Shown here in pieces: positions 16,938 through 24,587 of a DNA stretch of 56,423 nt. The stretch lies in the NCBI GenBank assembly GCA_003389385.1, contig QQVM01000007.1:1-56423 (forward strand), in the 5' to 3' direction. The position numbers and the translations under genes were made by a program. Below the pieces are notes generated by a model that searched no databases, had not been told where the DNA came from, and saw only the letters and a list, made by a program, of their open reading frames with translations. The first letter of the stretch is position 1. Each line of letters begins with the position of its first letter. The stretch is from Bacteroidota bacterium. Lineage in GTDB: Bacteria > Bacteroidota > Bacteroidia > AKYH767-A > 2013-40CM-41-45.

Positions 16938-17398
16938 AAATGCACTGCTTTAGGAACGAATTTCGAAATGTCACCCTGATAGTATAAAATGTCTCTCACT
17001 ATAGTTGAGCTGATATGAGAAAGTGCAGGGTCGGATACTACGAATATAGTTTCAAGTCCGGGGGCCATGGACTGATTCATCTGTGCGATTGCTCTTTCAA
17101 ATTCGAAGTCTGCTGAAGTTCGAAGTCCACGCAAGATAAAAGCTGCTCCGATTTCTTTGCAGAAGTCAACGGTTAATCCGTTGTAGCGTTGCACTTTCAC
17201 TTTGGGTTCATCTTCAAAAGTGCGCACTATGAAATGTTCCCTTCTGTCTTGGGAGAAATAATAATTTTTATTCGAGTTGTAGCCTATGCCTACAACTATT
17301 TCATCAAATAGTGGCACACATCGGCGTATGATGCTTTCGTGCCCCAGGGTAATCGGATCAAATGATCCGGGAAAGACTGCTATTCTTTTGGCAGACAT
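16934..17398 (-). CDS. coaD: Phosphopantetheine adenylyltransferase
   Basis: It forms dephospho-CoA from 4'-phosphopantetheine and ATP, the penultimate step of CoA synthesis. The 154-residue protein has the nucleotidyltransferase motif in FPGSFDPITLGHESIIRR (TxGH), FILRGLRTSADFEFE for phosphopantetheine binding and ISSTIVRDI at the C-terminal adenylate site. Size and motifs are standard. It lies 64 bases after rsmD, in the order DUF3822-rsmD-coaD often seen in Bacteroidota. Confidence 0.96.
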   Translation of the reverse strand: MSAKRIAVFPGSFDPITLGHESIIRRCVPLFDEIVVGIGYNSNKNYYFSQDRREHFIVRTFEDEPKVKVQRYNGLTVDFCKEIGAAFILRGLRTSADFEFERAIAQMNQSMAPGLETIFVVSDPALSHISSTIVRDILYYQGDISKFVPKAVHL

Positions 17399-17462
17399 GT
17401 CTTATTGCTTGTGAGAATGAATACGAATATACAAATTGAAGAGATAATGCCTGAAAATGATT

Positions 17463-18008
17463 TCAATGCGTATCACCTGAAGTAAAAATTGAAAATGCGC
17501 AATTGCCGTAATGTCGTGTTTCCTTCAGGTTTTTCGTGTTTATCAATTGGAATTTGGATTGATGTTCAAAGATGAGCCATCCATCTTCTTTAAGCCAATC
17601 ACCTTGAAAAACCAGATCCGGAATATCTGCACTTTCCTTCATGTCAAAGGGAGGGTCAGCGAACACAATATCAAATTTTCTCTGAGGACTTTTCAGAAAA
17701 CGGAACACGTCTGATTTGATTGTCCGGATACCGTCGAATCCTAATTTAAGGGATGTTTCTCTGATGAAATTAACACATGAGGCAGAGGTATCCACGCAAT
17801 AAATATCGCGGCAGCCTCGCGAGGCAAATTCATAACTGATATTTCCTGTTCCAGAAAAGAGATCGAGTACGGAGATTTCTTCAAAGTCAAAGTGATTGTT
17901 CAGAATATTGAAGATGCCGGTCTTGGCATAATCAGTTGTAGGACGAACCGGTAGTTTGGCCGGAGCGTGGATGATGATTCCTCCTTTTGTGCCGCTTATT
18001 ATTCGCAC
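17463..18008 (-). CDS. rsmD: 16S rRNA (guanine966-N2)-methyltransferase
   Basis: A 181-residue SAM-dependent methyltransferase that methylates G966 of 16S rRNA. It has the substrate loop RPTTDYAKTGIFNIL, the SAM-binding motif I VLDLFSGTGNISYEFASRG, and the catalytic motif FADPPFD (N/DPPF) typical of exocyclic-amine methyltransferases. It overlaps the end of the DUF3822 gene by ten bases, so the two are coupled. Confidence 0.95.
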   Translation of the reverse strand: MRIISGTKGGIIIHAPAKLPVRPTTDYAKTGIFNILNNHFDFEEISVLDLFSGTGNISYEFASRGCRDIYCVDTSASCVNFIRETSLKLGFDGIRTIKSDVFRFLKSPQRKFDIVFADPPFDMKESADIPDLVFQGDWLKEDGWLIFEHQSKFQLINTKNLKETRHYGNCAFSIFTSGDTH

Positions 18009-18895
18009 AGTGAAAGACTAAAAACTGAAAAATGTCTGTGAGAAGGCAACTTGTTAAATACATAACTGTAGCCTGAATTTCCGGACCTGTCAGAAAACCT
18101 GAGGTTGCGTATATAATTCGCCAGGATTTTATACAAGGCGGATTCACTTTCAATCTCACCTAATAATAACGTTGATGTAGAGGAAGGATCCAGCTCCAAC
18201 TGATCAAAGATAAAAAGTGAATAGTATAGAAAATCCTCAGCTGTTTTACATTCATAACTGTTGCACATTAGAAGATTCCTGCCTTCAAAAACAAATACAT
18301 CCAGGTGTTTTTTCCGGAAGTGGAGGCTAATTTCTTTTTCTTTTTTTGACCGAGGCAGCATACTAAGGGCTTCAGTCATACAGCAGAGAGGGTGGTGAAT
18401 TTCCGGTTCTTCAAAAAGGTGCTCAAGTGTTTGGATTGTCTGCGGTTCTATTCCATATAAAATGTGAGCTTGCTGGGAGCTTAGGTTATCAGAGAAAACA
18501 AGCAGTTTGTCATCAAAAGCACAGTTGAACCTTAGCAGTTTTTCAACGTGTTCTTTTTTGTACATGGCTTCCGGAACGAGTGTTTGCACCGGACTAAATA
18601 CGGCAGCTTTTACCCCTGAGAACTCATAATTCCTGAGTACTGCGCTGTTTCTGAGATGCTTTTCACGTTCTTCAGAAAGTCCTGCTTCACTCTCAGAGCG
18701 AAAACTGAAATATTCCAATGCAAGAAAGCGGTTTTCCTTTTTTTCAAGAAGCGCAATCTGTAATGAGTCAGCTTCAAATAATATAAGCAAGTCACACAGT
18801 CCGGCCGTTTTGGTATTCAGAGATTCATCGGCAAGGAAGATGTCGGCTTCATCCTTCTCAGCTGTCCGGAAAATATTTTCTGTGCCTGTGTGCAT
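17999..18895 (-). CDS. DUF3822-family protein
   Basis: A 298-residue soluble protein. Its position before rsmD and coaD, and its pattern with an N-terminal half (DLLILFEADSLQIALLE, ALEYFSF) and a C-terminal half (EKEISLHFRKKHLDVFVFEGRNLLMCNSYECKTAEDFLYYSLFIFDQL), fit DUF3822. Family members have an actin-like ATPase (PilM/FtsA-like) outline, but I cannot see clear phosphate loops. Function unknown. It is translationally coupled to rsmD. Confidence 0.75.
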   Translation of the reverse strand: MHTGTENIFRTAEKDEADIFLADESLNTKTAGLCDLLILFEADSLQIALLEKKENRFLALEYFSFRSESEAGLSEEREKHLRNSAVLRNYEFSGVKAAVFSPVQTLVPEAMYKKEHVEKLLRFNCAFDDKLLVFSDNLSSQQAHILYGIEPQTIQTLEHLFEEPEIHHPLCCMTEALSMLPRSKKEKEISLHFRKKHLDVFVFEGRNLLMCNSYECKTAEDFLYYSLFIFDQLELDPSSTSTLLLGEIESESALYKILANYIRNLRFSDRSGNSGYSYVFNKLPSHRHFSVFSLSLCE

Positions 18896-18911
18896 TCGTG
18901 AATGGAACGGT

Positions 18912-18919
18912 CAAATGTA
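18912..18919 (-). promoter_or_regulatory. Candidate -7 element for the DUF3822-rsmD-coaD genes
   Basis: TACATTTG on the minus strand is an exact TAnnTTTG match, 16 bases before the DUF3822 start. No convincing -33 element. Confidence 0.45.
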
Positions 18920-18996
18920 CGAAATCCCGATAACTATCATCTGAAGGAATTCCCTCACATCATTGATTGCTTCTGTTAGTAATTGCGGATAATTAT

Positions 18997-19004
18997 TATT
19001 TTTG
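18997..19004 (+). promoter_or_regulatory. Candidate -7 element for tRNA-Val(GAC)
   Basis: TATTTTTG is an exact TAnnTTTG match and ends 11 bases before the mature tRNA 5' end, a normal distance for a tRNA promoter in this phylum. Confidence 0.5.
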
Positions 19005-19015
19005 CGGCCTAATTT

Positions 19016-19090
19016 GGACGCTTAGCTCAGTTGGTTTAGAGCATTACCTTGACAGGGTAGGGGTCACAGGTTCGAATCCTGTAGCGTTCA
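19016..19090 (+). tRNA. tRNA-Val (anticodon GAC)
   Basis: It folds as a cloverleaf: acceptor GGACGCT pairs with AGCGTTC (one G-U), D-arm AGCTCAGTTGGTTTAGAGCA, anticodon stem TTACC/GGTAG with loop TTGACAG, and T-arm CAGGTTCGAATCCTG. Anticodon GAC reads GUC and GUU valine codons. The discriminator is A and CCA is not encoded. With the TAC tRNA at 70-144 the window supplies both common valine isoacceptors. Confidence 0.95.
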
Positions 19091-19095
19091 CATCT

Positions 19096-19129
19096 GCTCT
19101 CTGTAAATTAGTTACGGAGAGCTTTTTTT
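19096..19129 (+). terminator. Intrinsic terminator after tRNA-Val(GAC)
   Basis: An 11-bp stem (GCTCTCTGTAA with TTACGGAGAGC, one G-U pair) with a short loop, followed by seven T. It starts six bases after the tRNA. Confidence 0.85.
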
Positions 19130-19224
19130 AAGCATGTTTTGAACGGAACACCATCCGGAAATCTAAAATTGATCAGAGCAAACAATTCTAAAGTGTTGGG
19201 TATTGCATTTCATTGAAGGTGATT

Positions 19225-19833
19225 TTATATCACTTTAACAATCATGCTCAATCCGAATGCTATCAAGGCAATTCCAACCATTCTGTTTATTATATGAATT
19301 GCCTTTTTGTTCAGGATTTTTTTGATGCGTTGTGCTACAATCACTTTTAATAAATCAGTGGAAAGCACAGTAATCATTACGCTGGAAAAGAACACTGTCG
19401 TATGTAATGACGTATAATGATCCTTCAGTGACACAATACCTACAACTGAAAGCCAGAACAGGATTACAGCAGGGTTTAAAATGTTCAGGAGAAATCCTTC
19501 TGCGACAAATCTGGCATGTACAGTCCTTTTATCATCATCCACTTCACTGACTTTTATCTTTTTGAAGAAATTGAAAATGCCAAAACCGATAAGCACCAGT
19601 CCGCCGCTCCAGCCGGTGATCACAGGGTGCTCTTCCAATAGATTTACGGAAGATGCGAAAATCAGGCAGATCAATATCATGATACTGTCACTCAGAAAAA
19701 CTCCGAATGCCAGATGCAGACCTGCACTGAAACCTTCATGGAGGCTAGTTTGAATGAGTGCAAAAAAAACAGGACCCAGCATCACCGCCAGAATCAGACC
19801 GAATGTGATGCCGCTGATTGTCGCTTCAAGCAT
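19225..19833 (-). CDS. LysE/RhtB-family amino-acid exporter-like protein
   Basis: A 202-residue integral membrane protein with six likely helices and the LysE-family N-terminal signature FGLILAVMLGPVFFALIQTSLHEGFSAGLHLAFGV, in which the GP.F.....S...G pattern is diagnostic. The FLLNILNPAVILFW segment (NP motif) in the middle is also conserved. Members export amino acids such as lysine, threonine or homoserine lactone; the substrate is unknown. Transcribed in the same direction as the GH3 gene's neighbourhood but upstream of no obvious partner. Confidence 0.87.
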   Translation of the reverse strand: MLEATISGITFGLILAVMLGPVFFALIQTSLHEGFSAGLHLAFGVFLSDSIMILICLIFASSVNLLEEHPVITGWSGGLVLIGFGIFNFFKKIKVSEVDDDKRTVHARFVAEGFLLNILNPAVILFWLSVVGIVSLKDHYTSLHTTVFFSSVMITVLSTDLLKVIVAQRIKKILNKKAIHIINRMVGIALIAFGLSMIVKVI

Positions 19834-19863
19834 GGACGAATTTAAGTTTCGGAATTCAGCAGA

Positions 19864-21387
19864 TCATGCAGAAGCAAGAAAATTTTTCCACTCCTCGTGC
19901 TGCTGCTGTTTGAGCACTCTGGGGAACTTGTTTTGTCCTCCCATTTTGCCGCGGGATTGCATGAAGTTGTAAAATTTATCAGCAGGAACAGTATGAACAA
20001 TGACTTCTTTGAGTGCAGATCCGCGTTCAACGGCATAATCGTCATTCAATTCCTTCAGAATTTCATCAAGACGGTCTCTAAGTCGCTTTTCATCAGCATT
20101 TCCGTTAATTCCAAGATACCATTGATGGGCAAAAGTTCCTTCGAATGGTATTCCCGTAACTGTGTATTCCGGAATTTCCAGGTTCATTTCGCGACTGATC
20201 TGTTCCACGGCTCTGTTCATGTTGTCAACTGAAAGGTGTTCGCCGACCAGGCTGAGGAAGTGTTTGGTGCGACCGCTGATTTTCATTTCGCTCCGCTGCA
20301 GGTCAGTGAATTCGACGACATCACCAATCAGGTAACGCCAGGCTCCTGCGCATGTACTCATGAGCAGGGCATAGGGTTCTCCTTCTTTTACTTCAGAGAT
20401 GGACAAAGCCTGAGCATCTGGTCTCAGATCTCCGGCTGAATCGAAATTAGTGTCATTGAAAGGTATGAACTCGTAAAAAATTCCATTGTTCAGTATAAGC
20501 TTCATGCTTTTCACATCTGGCCTGAATTGAAAAGCGATAAAACCTTCTGATGCAGGATACATTTCAATGTAATGCACCGGTCTTTCAAAGAAGCGAGAGA
20601 ATACTTTACGATAAGGTTCAAATGACACACCTCCATGTGCGTATACATGCAAATTGGGCCACATGTCGTGGATTGTGCGAAGCTTGTATCTCTCGATAAT
20701 TTTCTCAAGAAGCAACTGTACCCATGCCGGTACTCCAGTGATGATTCCTATGTCCCAATTTGGCGCCTGTTCAGTGATTTCATCCAGTTTTACATTCCAG
20801 TCTTTCTGTCTTGAAATCTTCTTTCCCGGCTTATAATATTTTTGAAACCAAATAGGAACATTAGCGGCGGAAATGCCAGATACATCACCTTCAAAATATC
20901 CTCCTTGCTTTTTCAAATCGGTTGAGCCACCAAGCCAGAGAATTCCCTTTTCAAAAAATGATGCAGGTAAATTATAACGTCCGAGAGTCAGAATTTGCCT
21001 GATGCTTGCCTTTTTCATGGCTCGAATCATCTCAGATGTAACAGGAATGTGCTTACTGGCTGATTCGGAGGTGCCGGAACTTAGAGCAAAATACTTGATG
21101 TGGCCCGGCCAGCATACATCTTTTTCTTCCTGAAGGCAGCGGTGCCACCATTCTTGATGAATGCTGTTGTAATCGTAAATTTTTACTTTTTCCTGGAAGG
21201 CTTTAATCACATCACGATTTTTCAGGATTTCATCAAATCTGTAGTGTTTACCAAAGGCAGTCTGTGAAGCTTTTTTCAGAAGCTTTTTCAGTTCCTTTCT
21301 CTGCATTTCAGCAGGTGTAGCTTCTGGGAGCTTCACGCTCGTGCTGAGTTTCAATCCCTGCTTTATCAGTGCTCCTATTAATGCCAT
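19864..21387 (-). CDS. GH3-family acyl-adenylating protein
   Basis: A 507-residue protein of the GH3 family, known from plant enzymes that adenylate jasmonate or auxin and join them to amino acids. The ATP-binding phosphate loop FALSSGTSESASKHIPVT is clear at about 107-124. YIEMYPASEGFIAFQ and the C-terminal LYLISTGAWRYLIGDVVEFTD-type segment (CAGAWRYLIGDVVEF) are also family motifs. Bacteroidota members are common and their substrate is unknown; acyl-amino-acid formation is an inference. It is cytoplasmic. The adjacent LysE-type exporter is on the same strand 30 bases downstream, so the pair may be co-transcribed and could make and export a product. Confidence 0.88.
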   Translation of the reverse strand: MALIGALIKQGLKLSTSVKLPEATPAEMQRKELKKLLKKASQTAFGKHYRFDEILKNRDVIKAFQEKVKIYDYNSIHQEWWHRCLQEEKDVCWPGHIKYFALSSGTSESASKHIPVTSEMIRAMKKASIRQILTLGRYNLPASFFEKGILWLGGSTDLKKQGGYFEGDVSGISAANVPIWFQKYYKPGKKISRQKDWNVKLDEITEQAPNWDIGIITGVPAWVQLLLEKIIERYKLRTIHDMWPNLHVYAHGGVSFEPYRKVFSRFFERPVHYIEMYPASEGFIAFQFRPDVKSMKLILNNGIFYEFIPFNDTNFDSAGDLRPDAQALSISEVKEGEPYALLMSTCAGAWRYLIGDVVEFTDLQRSEMKISGRTKHFLSLVGEHLSVDNMNRAVEQISREMNLEIPEYTVTGIPFEGTFAHQWYLGINGNADEKRLRDRLDEILKELNDDYAVERGSALKEVIVHTVPADKFYNFMQSRGKMGGQNKFPRVLKQQQHEEWKNFLASA

Positions 21388-21479
21388 TGTCTTTCTGTGG
21401 TCTGCAAAATAAAAATATTTTGATTAAGCATTTCTGAAGGAATTTAAAGGAAATCTTGCGTTACTGGAAAGTATCATGC

Positions 21480-21511
21480 AAAAAAAAGCTCCGGGCGACC
21501 GGAGCTTTTCG
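21480..21511 (-). terminator. Intrinsic terminator after icd
   Basis: A perfect stem AAAAGCTCCGG/CCGGAGCTTTT with a four-base loop, running into a T-tract on the minus strand. It lies about 20 bases past the icd stop. Confidence 0.85.
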
Positions 21512-21530
21512 TAAATCATCAATGAACAAA

Positions 21531-22862
21531 TCAATTCATGTTTTTAATGATCTCATTTCCAAACTCAGAGCATTTGAGAAGAGTGGCTCCTTGCATGAGA
21601 CGTTCAAAATCATAGGTAACTCTTTTTGAAGCAATGCTTTTTTCGAGTCCGCTGTAAATTAGATTTGCTGCTTCATGCCAGCCCATGTGCTCCAGCATCA
21701 TAGCTCCGCTTAAGATTACCGAGCCTGGGTTTACCTTATCCTGATTGGCGTATTTAGGAGCAGTTCCGTGAGTGGCTTCGAATATTGCATGTCCGGTGAC
21801 ATAATTTATATTCGCCCCAGGCGCAATTCCGATCCCACCTACCTGAGCAGCCAGAGCATCACTTAGATAGTCGCCATTCAAATTCAATGTAGCGATCACA
21901 TCAAAATCATCTGGTCTTGTAAGTACCTGCTGAAGAGTTATATCTGCAATAGCATCCTTGATAAGAATTTTACCGGAAGCCAATGCCTTTTTTTGCTCAT
22001 CGTTTGCAGCAGCTTCACCCTTTTCTTCTTTTGTTTTTTCCCACTGTGCCCAAGTGTAAACATGACTGCCGAATTCGGCTTCAGCGAGTGCATATCCCCA
22101 ATCACGGAATGCGCCTTCAGTGAATTTCATGATATTTCCTTTGTGAACCAGAGTGACTGATTTTCTCTTTTGATGTATAGCGTATTCAATTGCAGAGCGA
22201 ATGAGTCTTTCAGAGCCCGTTTTTGACACAGGCTTTATTCCGATTCCTACGTTCAGAGTGCCATTTCCCTCAAGTCCGGCCTGAGTAATATATTCCCTGT
22301 CCTTGCTTTCGTTGCCGAATCTGATTTTAGAAAACTCTTTTGGGAATTCTTTCTCCAGGAAGCTGATGAATTTTTTCGCTTCTTCAGACCCGGCTTTGAA
22401 TTCGATGCCTGCGTAAATGTCTTCGGTGTTCTCGCGGAAAATTACCATATCAACTGAACCCGGCTTAAGCACCGGAGAGGGTACTCCATCGAACCAACGC
22501 ACGGGACGAAGGCATACGTACAAGTCCAGAATTTGCCTAAGGGCAACATTCAGGGAACGAATTCCTCCTCCCACAGGAGTGGTAAGAGGACCTTTAATTC
22601 CTACAAGATATTCCCTGAAGGCGTCCAGGGTTTCATCTGGAAGCCAGTTTCCGGTTTTATTGAAGGCTTTTTCACCGGCAAGGACTTCTTTCCAGACAAT
22701 TTTTTTCTTGCCCTGATAAGCCTTTTCCACAGCCGCGTCAAATACTTTTACGGAAGCATTCCAGATATCCGGCCCTGTTCCGTCACCTTCAATAAACGGA
22801 ATGATTGGATTATCAGGCACATTGAGTGCCTTTCCCGACATTGTGATCTTATTTCCCGACAT
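21531..22862 (-). CDS. icd: Isocitrate dehydrogenase (NADP-type)
   Basis: A citric-acid-cycle enzyme converting isocitrate to 2-oxoglutarate and CO2. The 443 residues follow the E. coli Icd type: [14 protein letters not shown] at the N-terminus, [22 protein letters not shown], the phosphorylatable region around SLNVALRQ, and [12 protein letters not shown]. The C-terminal part contains [27 protein letters not shown] and HGTAPKYA, which matches the coenzyme-specificity region of NADP enzymes. A -7-like element TAATTTCG lies at 22889-22882 on the minus strand, 19 bases before the start. Confidence 0.95.
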   Translation of the reverse strand: MSGNKITMSGKALNVPDNPIIPFIEGDGTGPDIWNASVKVFDAAVEKAYQGKKKIVWKEVLAGEKAFNKTGNWLPDETLDAFREYLVGIKGPLTTPVGGGIRSLNVALRQILDLYVCLRPVRWFDGVPSPVLKPGSVDMVIFRENTEDIYAGIEFKAGSEEAKKFISFLEKEFPKEFSKIRFGNESKDREYITQAGLEGNGTLNVGIGIKPVSKTGSERLIRSAIEYAIHQKRKSVTLVHKGNIMKFTEGAFRDWGYALAEAEFGSHVYTWAQWEKTKEEKGEAAANDEQKKALASGKILIKDAIADITLQQVLTRPDDFDVIATLNLNGDYLSDALAAQVGGIGIAPGANINYVTGHAIFEATHGTAPKYANQDKVNPGSVILSGAMMLEHMGWHEAANLIYSGLEKSIASKRVTYDFERLMQGATLLKCSEFGNEIIKNMN

Positions 22863-22980
22863 ATTTGATTTTATAGGGCTGCGAAATTACATATTTCAGG
22901 ACCTTCTACGGAAATAAATCAGAGAGTTACAGCTTTTTTTATCAGTCATGGTATTTGAAAGCAGGTTCAAATTCTAATAC

Positions 22981-22988
22981 TATTTTTG
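22981..22988 (+). promoter_or_regulatory. Candidate -7 element for ribF
   Basis: TATTTTTG matches TAnnTTTG exactly. It lies inside a longer in-frame extension of ribF (possible TTG at 22955), so a transcript from here supports the downstream TTG start at 23009. Confidence 0.45.
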
Positions 22989-23008
22989 CAGCGAGAAACT
23001 CATTTTTT

Positions 23009-23935
23009 TTGAAGGTATACCACTCACTTGAAGAATTTCCGGGAGCCGTCAATCCTGTTGTCACCATTGGCACATTCGACGGTGTTCATGCAGGGCATCT
23101 GATGATTATTCGCCGGCTGAAAGAAATCGCCCTTGCAACTAAAGGAGAAACGGTGGTTCTGACTTTTTTTCCGCACCCTCGCCTGGTTTTGCAACCAGAG
23201 GACAATGAGCTGAAATTAATCACTACTATGGGTGAGAGAATGTCTCTTCTGGAACGCCATGGTATTGATCATTTGATTATCCTGCCTTTCAGCCGTGAAT
23301 TTTCGCGGATGTCCGCCGTTGAGTTCGTGCGTGATATTCTTGTTCAGAAAATTGGCACCAATACTCTGGTGATTGGATACGATCATCATTTTGGAAGAAA
23401 TAGAGAAGGATCGTACAAGGATTTGGAAGAAATGGCTGTTATGTATAATTACCAGCTGGAAGAAATTCCAAAGCACGTGATCAATGAAGTGTCTGTAAGT
23501 TCTACTAAGATCAGAAAGCATTTGGCTGAAGGAGAAGTGGCTGAGGCTAACAATCTTCTGGGACATGATTTTCTTCTGGAAGGAAAAGTGATCGAGGGCG
23601 ACAGAATAGGCAAGGATCTTGGATTTCCAACTGCCAATTTCAGCATTGATGATCCATTCAAACTGATTCCAAGGCATGGCATTTATGCGGCAGAGATAGA
23701 GGTGAAGAGCAGAAAATTCAAGGGAATGCTTTATATAGGCACACGGCCTGTGGTTGATGGCATGAAGTTGAGCATTGAAGTAAACATCTTCGATTTCAAT
23801 GAAAATATCTACGGTGAGAGCATCCGTGTGTATTTGAAACACTGGATTCGTCCGGATATGAAGTTCTCAGGTCTGGATGAGCTGAAGAAGAAAATGCAGG
23901 AAGACAAGCTTTTCGCAACAAAACTTCTCTCCTGA
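23009..23935 (+). CDS. ribF: Bifunctional riboflavin kinase / FMN adenylyltransferase
   Basis: It makes FMN and then FAD from riboflavin. The N-terminal adenylyltransferase domain shows VTIGTFDGVHAGH (nucleotidyltransferase HxGH-type motif) and GYDHHFGRNREGSY; the C-terminal kinase domain shows DRIGKDLGFPTANF. The protein is about 308 residues from the TTG start at 23009 (MKVYHSLEEFPG), which is where homologues begin. A further TTG at 22955 would add 18 residues with no family resemblance and would lie upstream of the promoter element at 22981. It is followed after 26 bases by the LRR gene. Confidence 0.93.
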   Translation: MKVYHSLEEFPGAVNPVVTIGTFDGVHAGHLMIIRRLKEIALATKGETVVLTFFPHPRLVLQPEDNELKLITTMGERMSLLERHGIDHLIILPFSREFSRMSAVEFVRDILVQKIGTNTLVIGYDHHFGRNREGSYKDLEEMAVMYNYQLEEIPKHVINEVSVSSTKIRKHLAEGEVAEANNLLGHDFLLEGKVIEGDRIGKDLGFPTANFSIDDPFKLIPRHGIYAAEIEVKSRKFKGMLYIGTRPVVDGMKLSIEVNIFDFNENIYGESIRVYLKHWIRPDMKFSGLDELKKKMQEDKLFATKLLS

Positions 23936-23961
23936 CGTTTTTCATATGACAGTCGGCAGCA

Positions 23962-24579
23962 TTGAAGAATTATCTGACATACAAATTTTTACTGAGCGCA
24001 ATTGTGCTTTTGTTCACAGTTCCTCATTTATATGCGCAGTCATATATTCCGAGCGCGGAGGACAGCAATTTTATTTACAGGAGCATAGAGGAGTTGCCGG
24101 ATAATCCTCAGAAAGTTTTCCGTCTTCATTTGCCCAAGAAGAAACTGGATGCCGTACCACAGGAAGTATTCAAGCTGGTCAATCTGAGAGAACTTGTCCT
24201 GAATAAAAACAGAATCACGGAACTGCCTGCTGATATTTCAACTTTGAGAATGCTCGAAAGGCTTGACCTGAGCAATAACAAACTGCGAAGACTTCCTGAC
24301 GAGATAGGAGCGCTTGAAAGTCTGCTGTACCTTGGCCTCAACCGGAATTTAATTGAAGAATTGCCGCAAAGCATGGGCAGGCTCGAATCACTGGAAGTAT
24401 TGGAGCTTTGGGACAATGAGCTCTCAACTGTTCCGGACGAAATATTTACTCTGGACAAACTCCGAATACTTGAGCTCCGCGGAATATTGTTCAGCGATGA
24501 GGAAATAGCAAGAATCAAATCGCTTGTTCCCAAAGGAACTTCACTCTATATTTCACCGCCCTGCAACTGCGGCAACTGA
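23962..24579 (+). CDS. Secreted leucine-rich-repeat protein
   Basis: A 205-residue exported protein. Residues 1-26 form a signal peptide (FLLSAIVLLFTVPHLYAQ). From about residue 45 five to six leucine-rich repeats of about 23 residues follow, with the bacterial pattern LxxLxLxxNxIxxLPxxIxxLxxL (for example LRELVLNKNRITELP, LERLDLSNNKLRRLP, LLYLGLNRNLIEELP, LEVLELWDNELSTVP). It ends with a short cysteine-containing tail (SPPCNCGN). It probably binds a protein partner at the surface or in the periplasm. The start is TTG, as no in-frame ATG precedes the signal peptide. It may be co-transcribed with ribF. Confidence 0.85.
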   Translation: MKNYLTYKFLLSAIVLLFTVPHLYAQSYIPSAEDSNFIYRSIEELPDNPQKVFRLHLPKKKLDAVPQEVFKLVNLRELVLNKNRITELPADISTLRMLERLDLSNNKLRRLPDEIGALESLLYLGLNRNLIEELPQSMGRLESLEVLELWDNELSTVPDEIFTLDKLRILELRGILFSDEEIARIKSLVPKGTSLYISPPCNCGN

Positions 24580-24587
24580 GAACATCT

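Noticed and set aside
22955-23008. The upstream TTG start of ribF
   Set aside because: It adds 18 residues without family resemblance and lies upstream of a promoter element at 22981-22988. The TTG at 23009 begins where homologues start.
24126-24533. A minus-strand open frame of about 135 codons over the leucine-rich-repeat gene
   Set aside because: The plus strand encodes a clear LRR protein with signal peptide. The minus frame is a composition mirror with many Ser and Leu.
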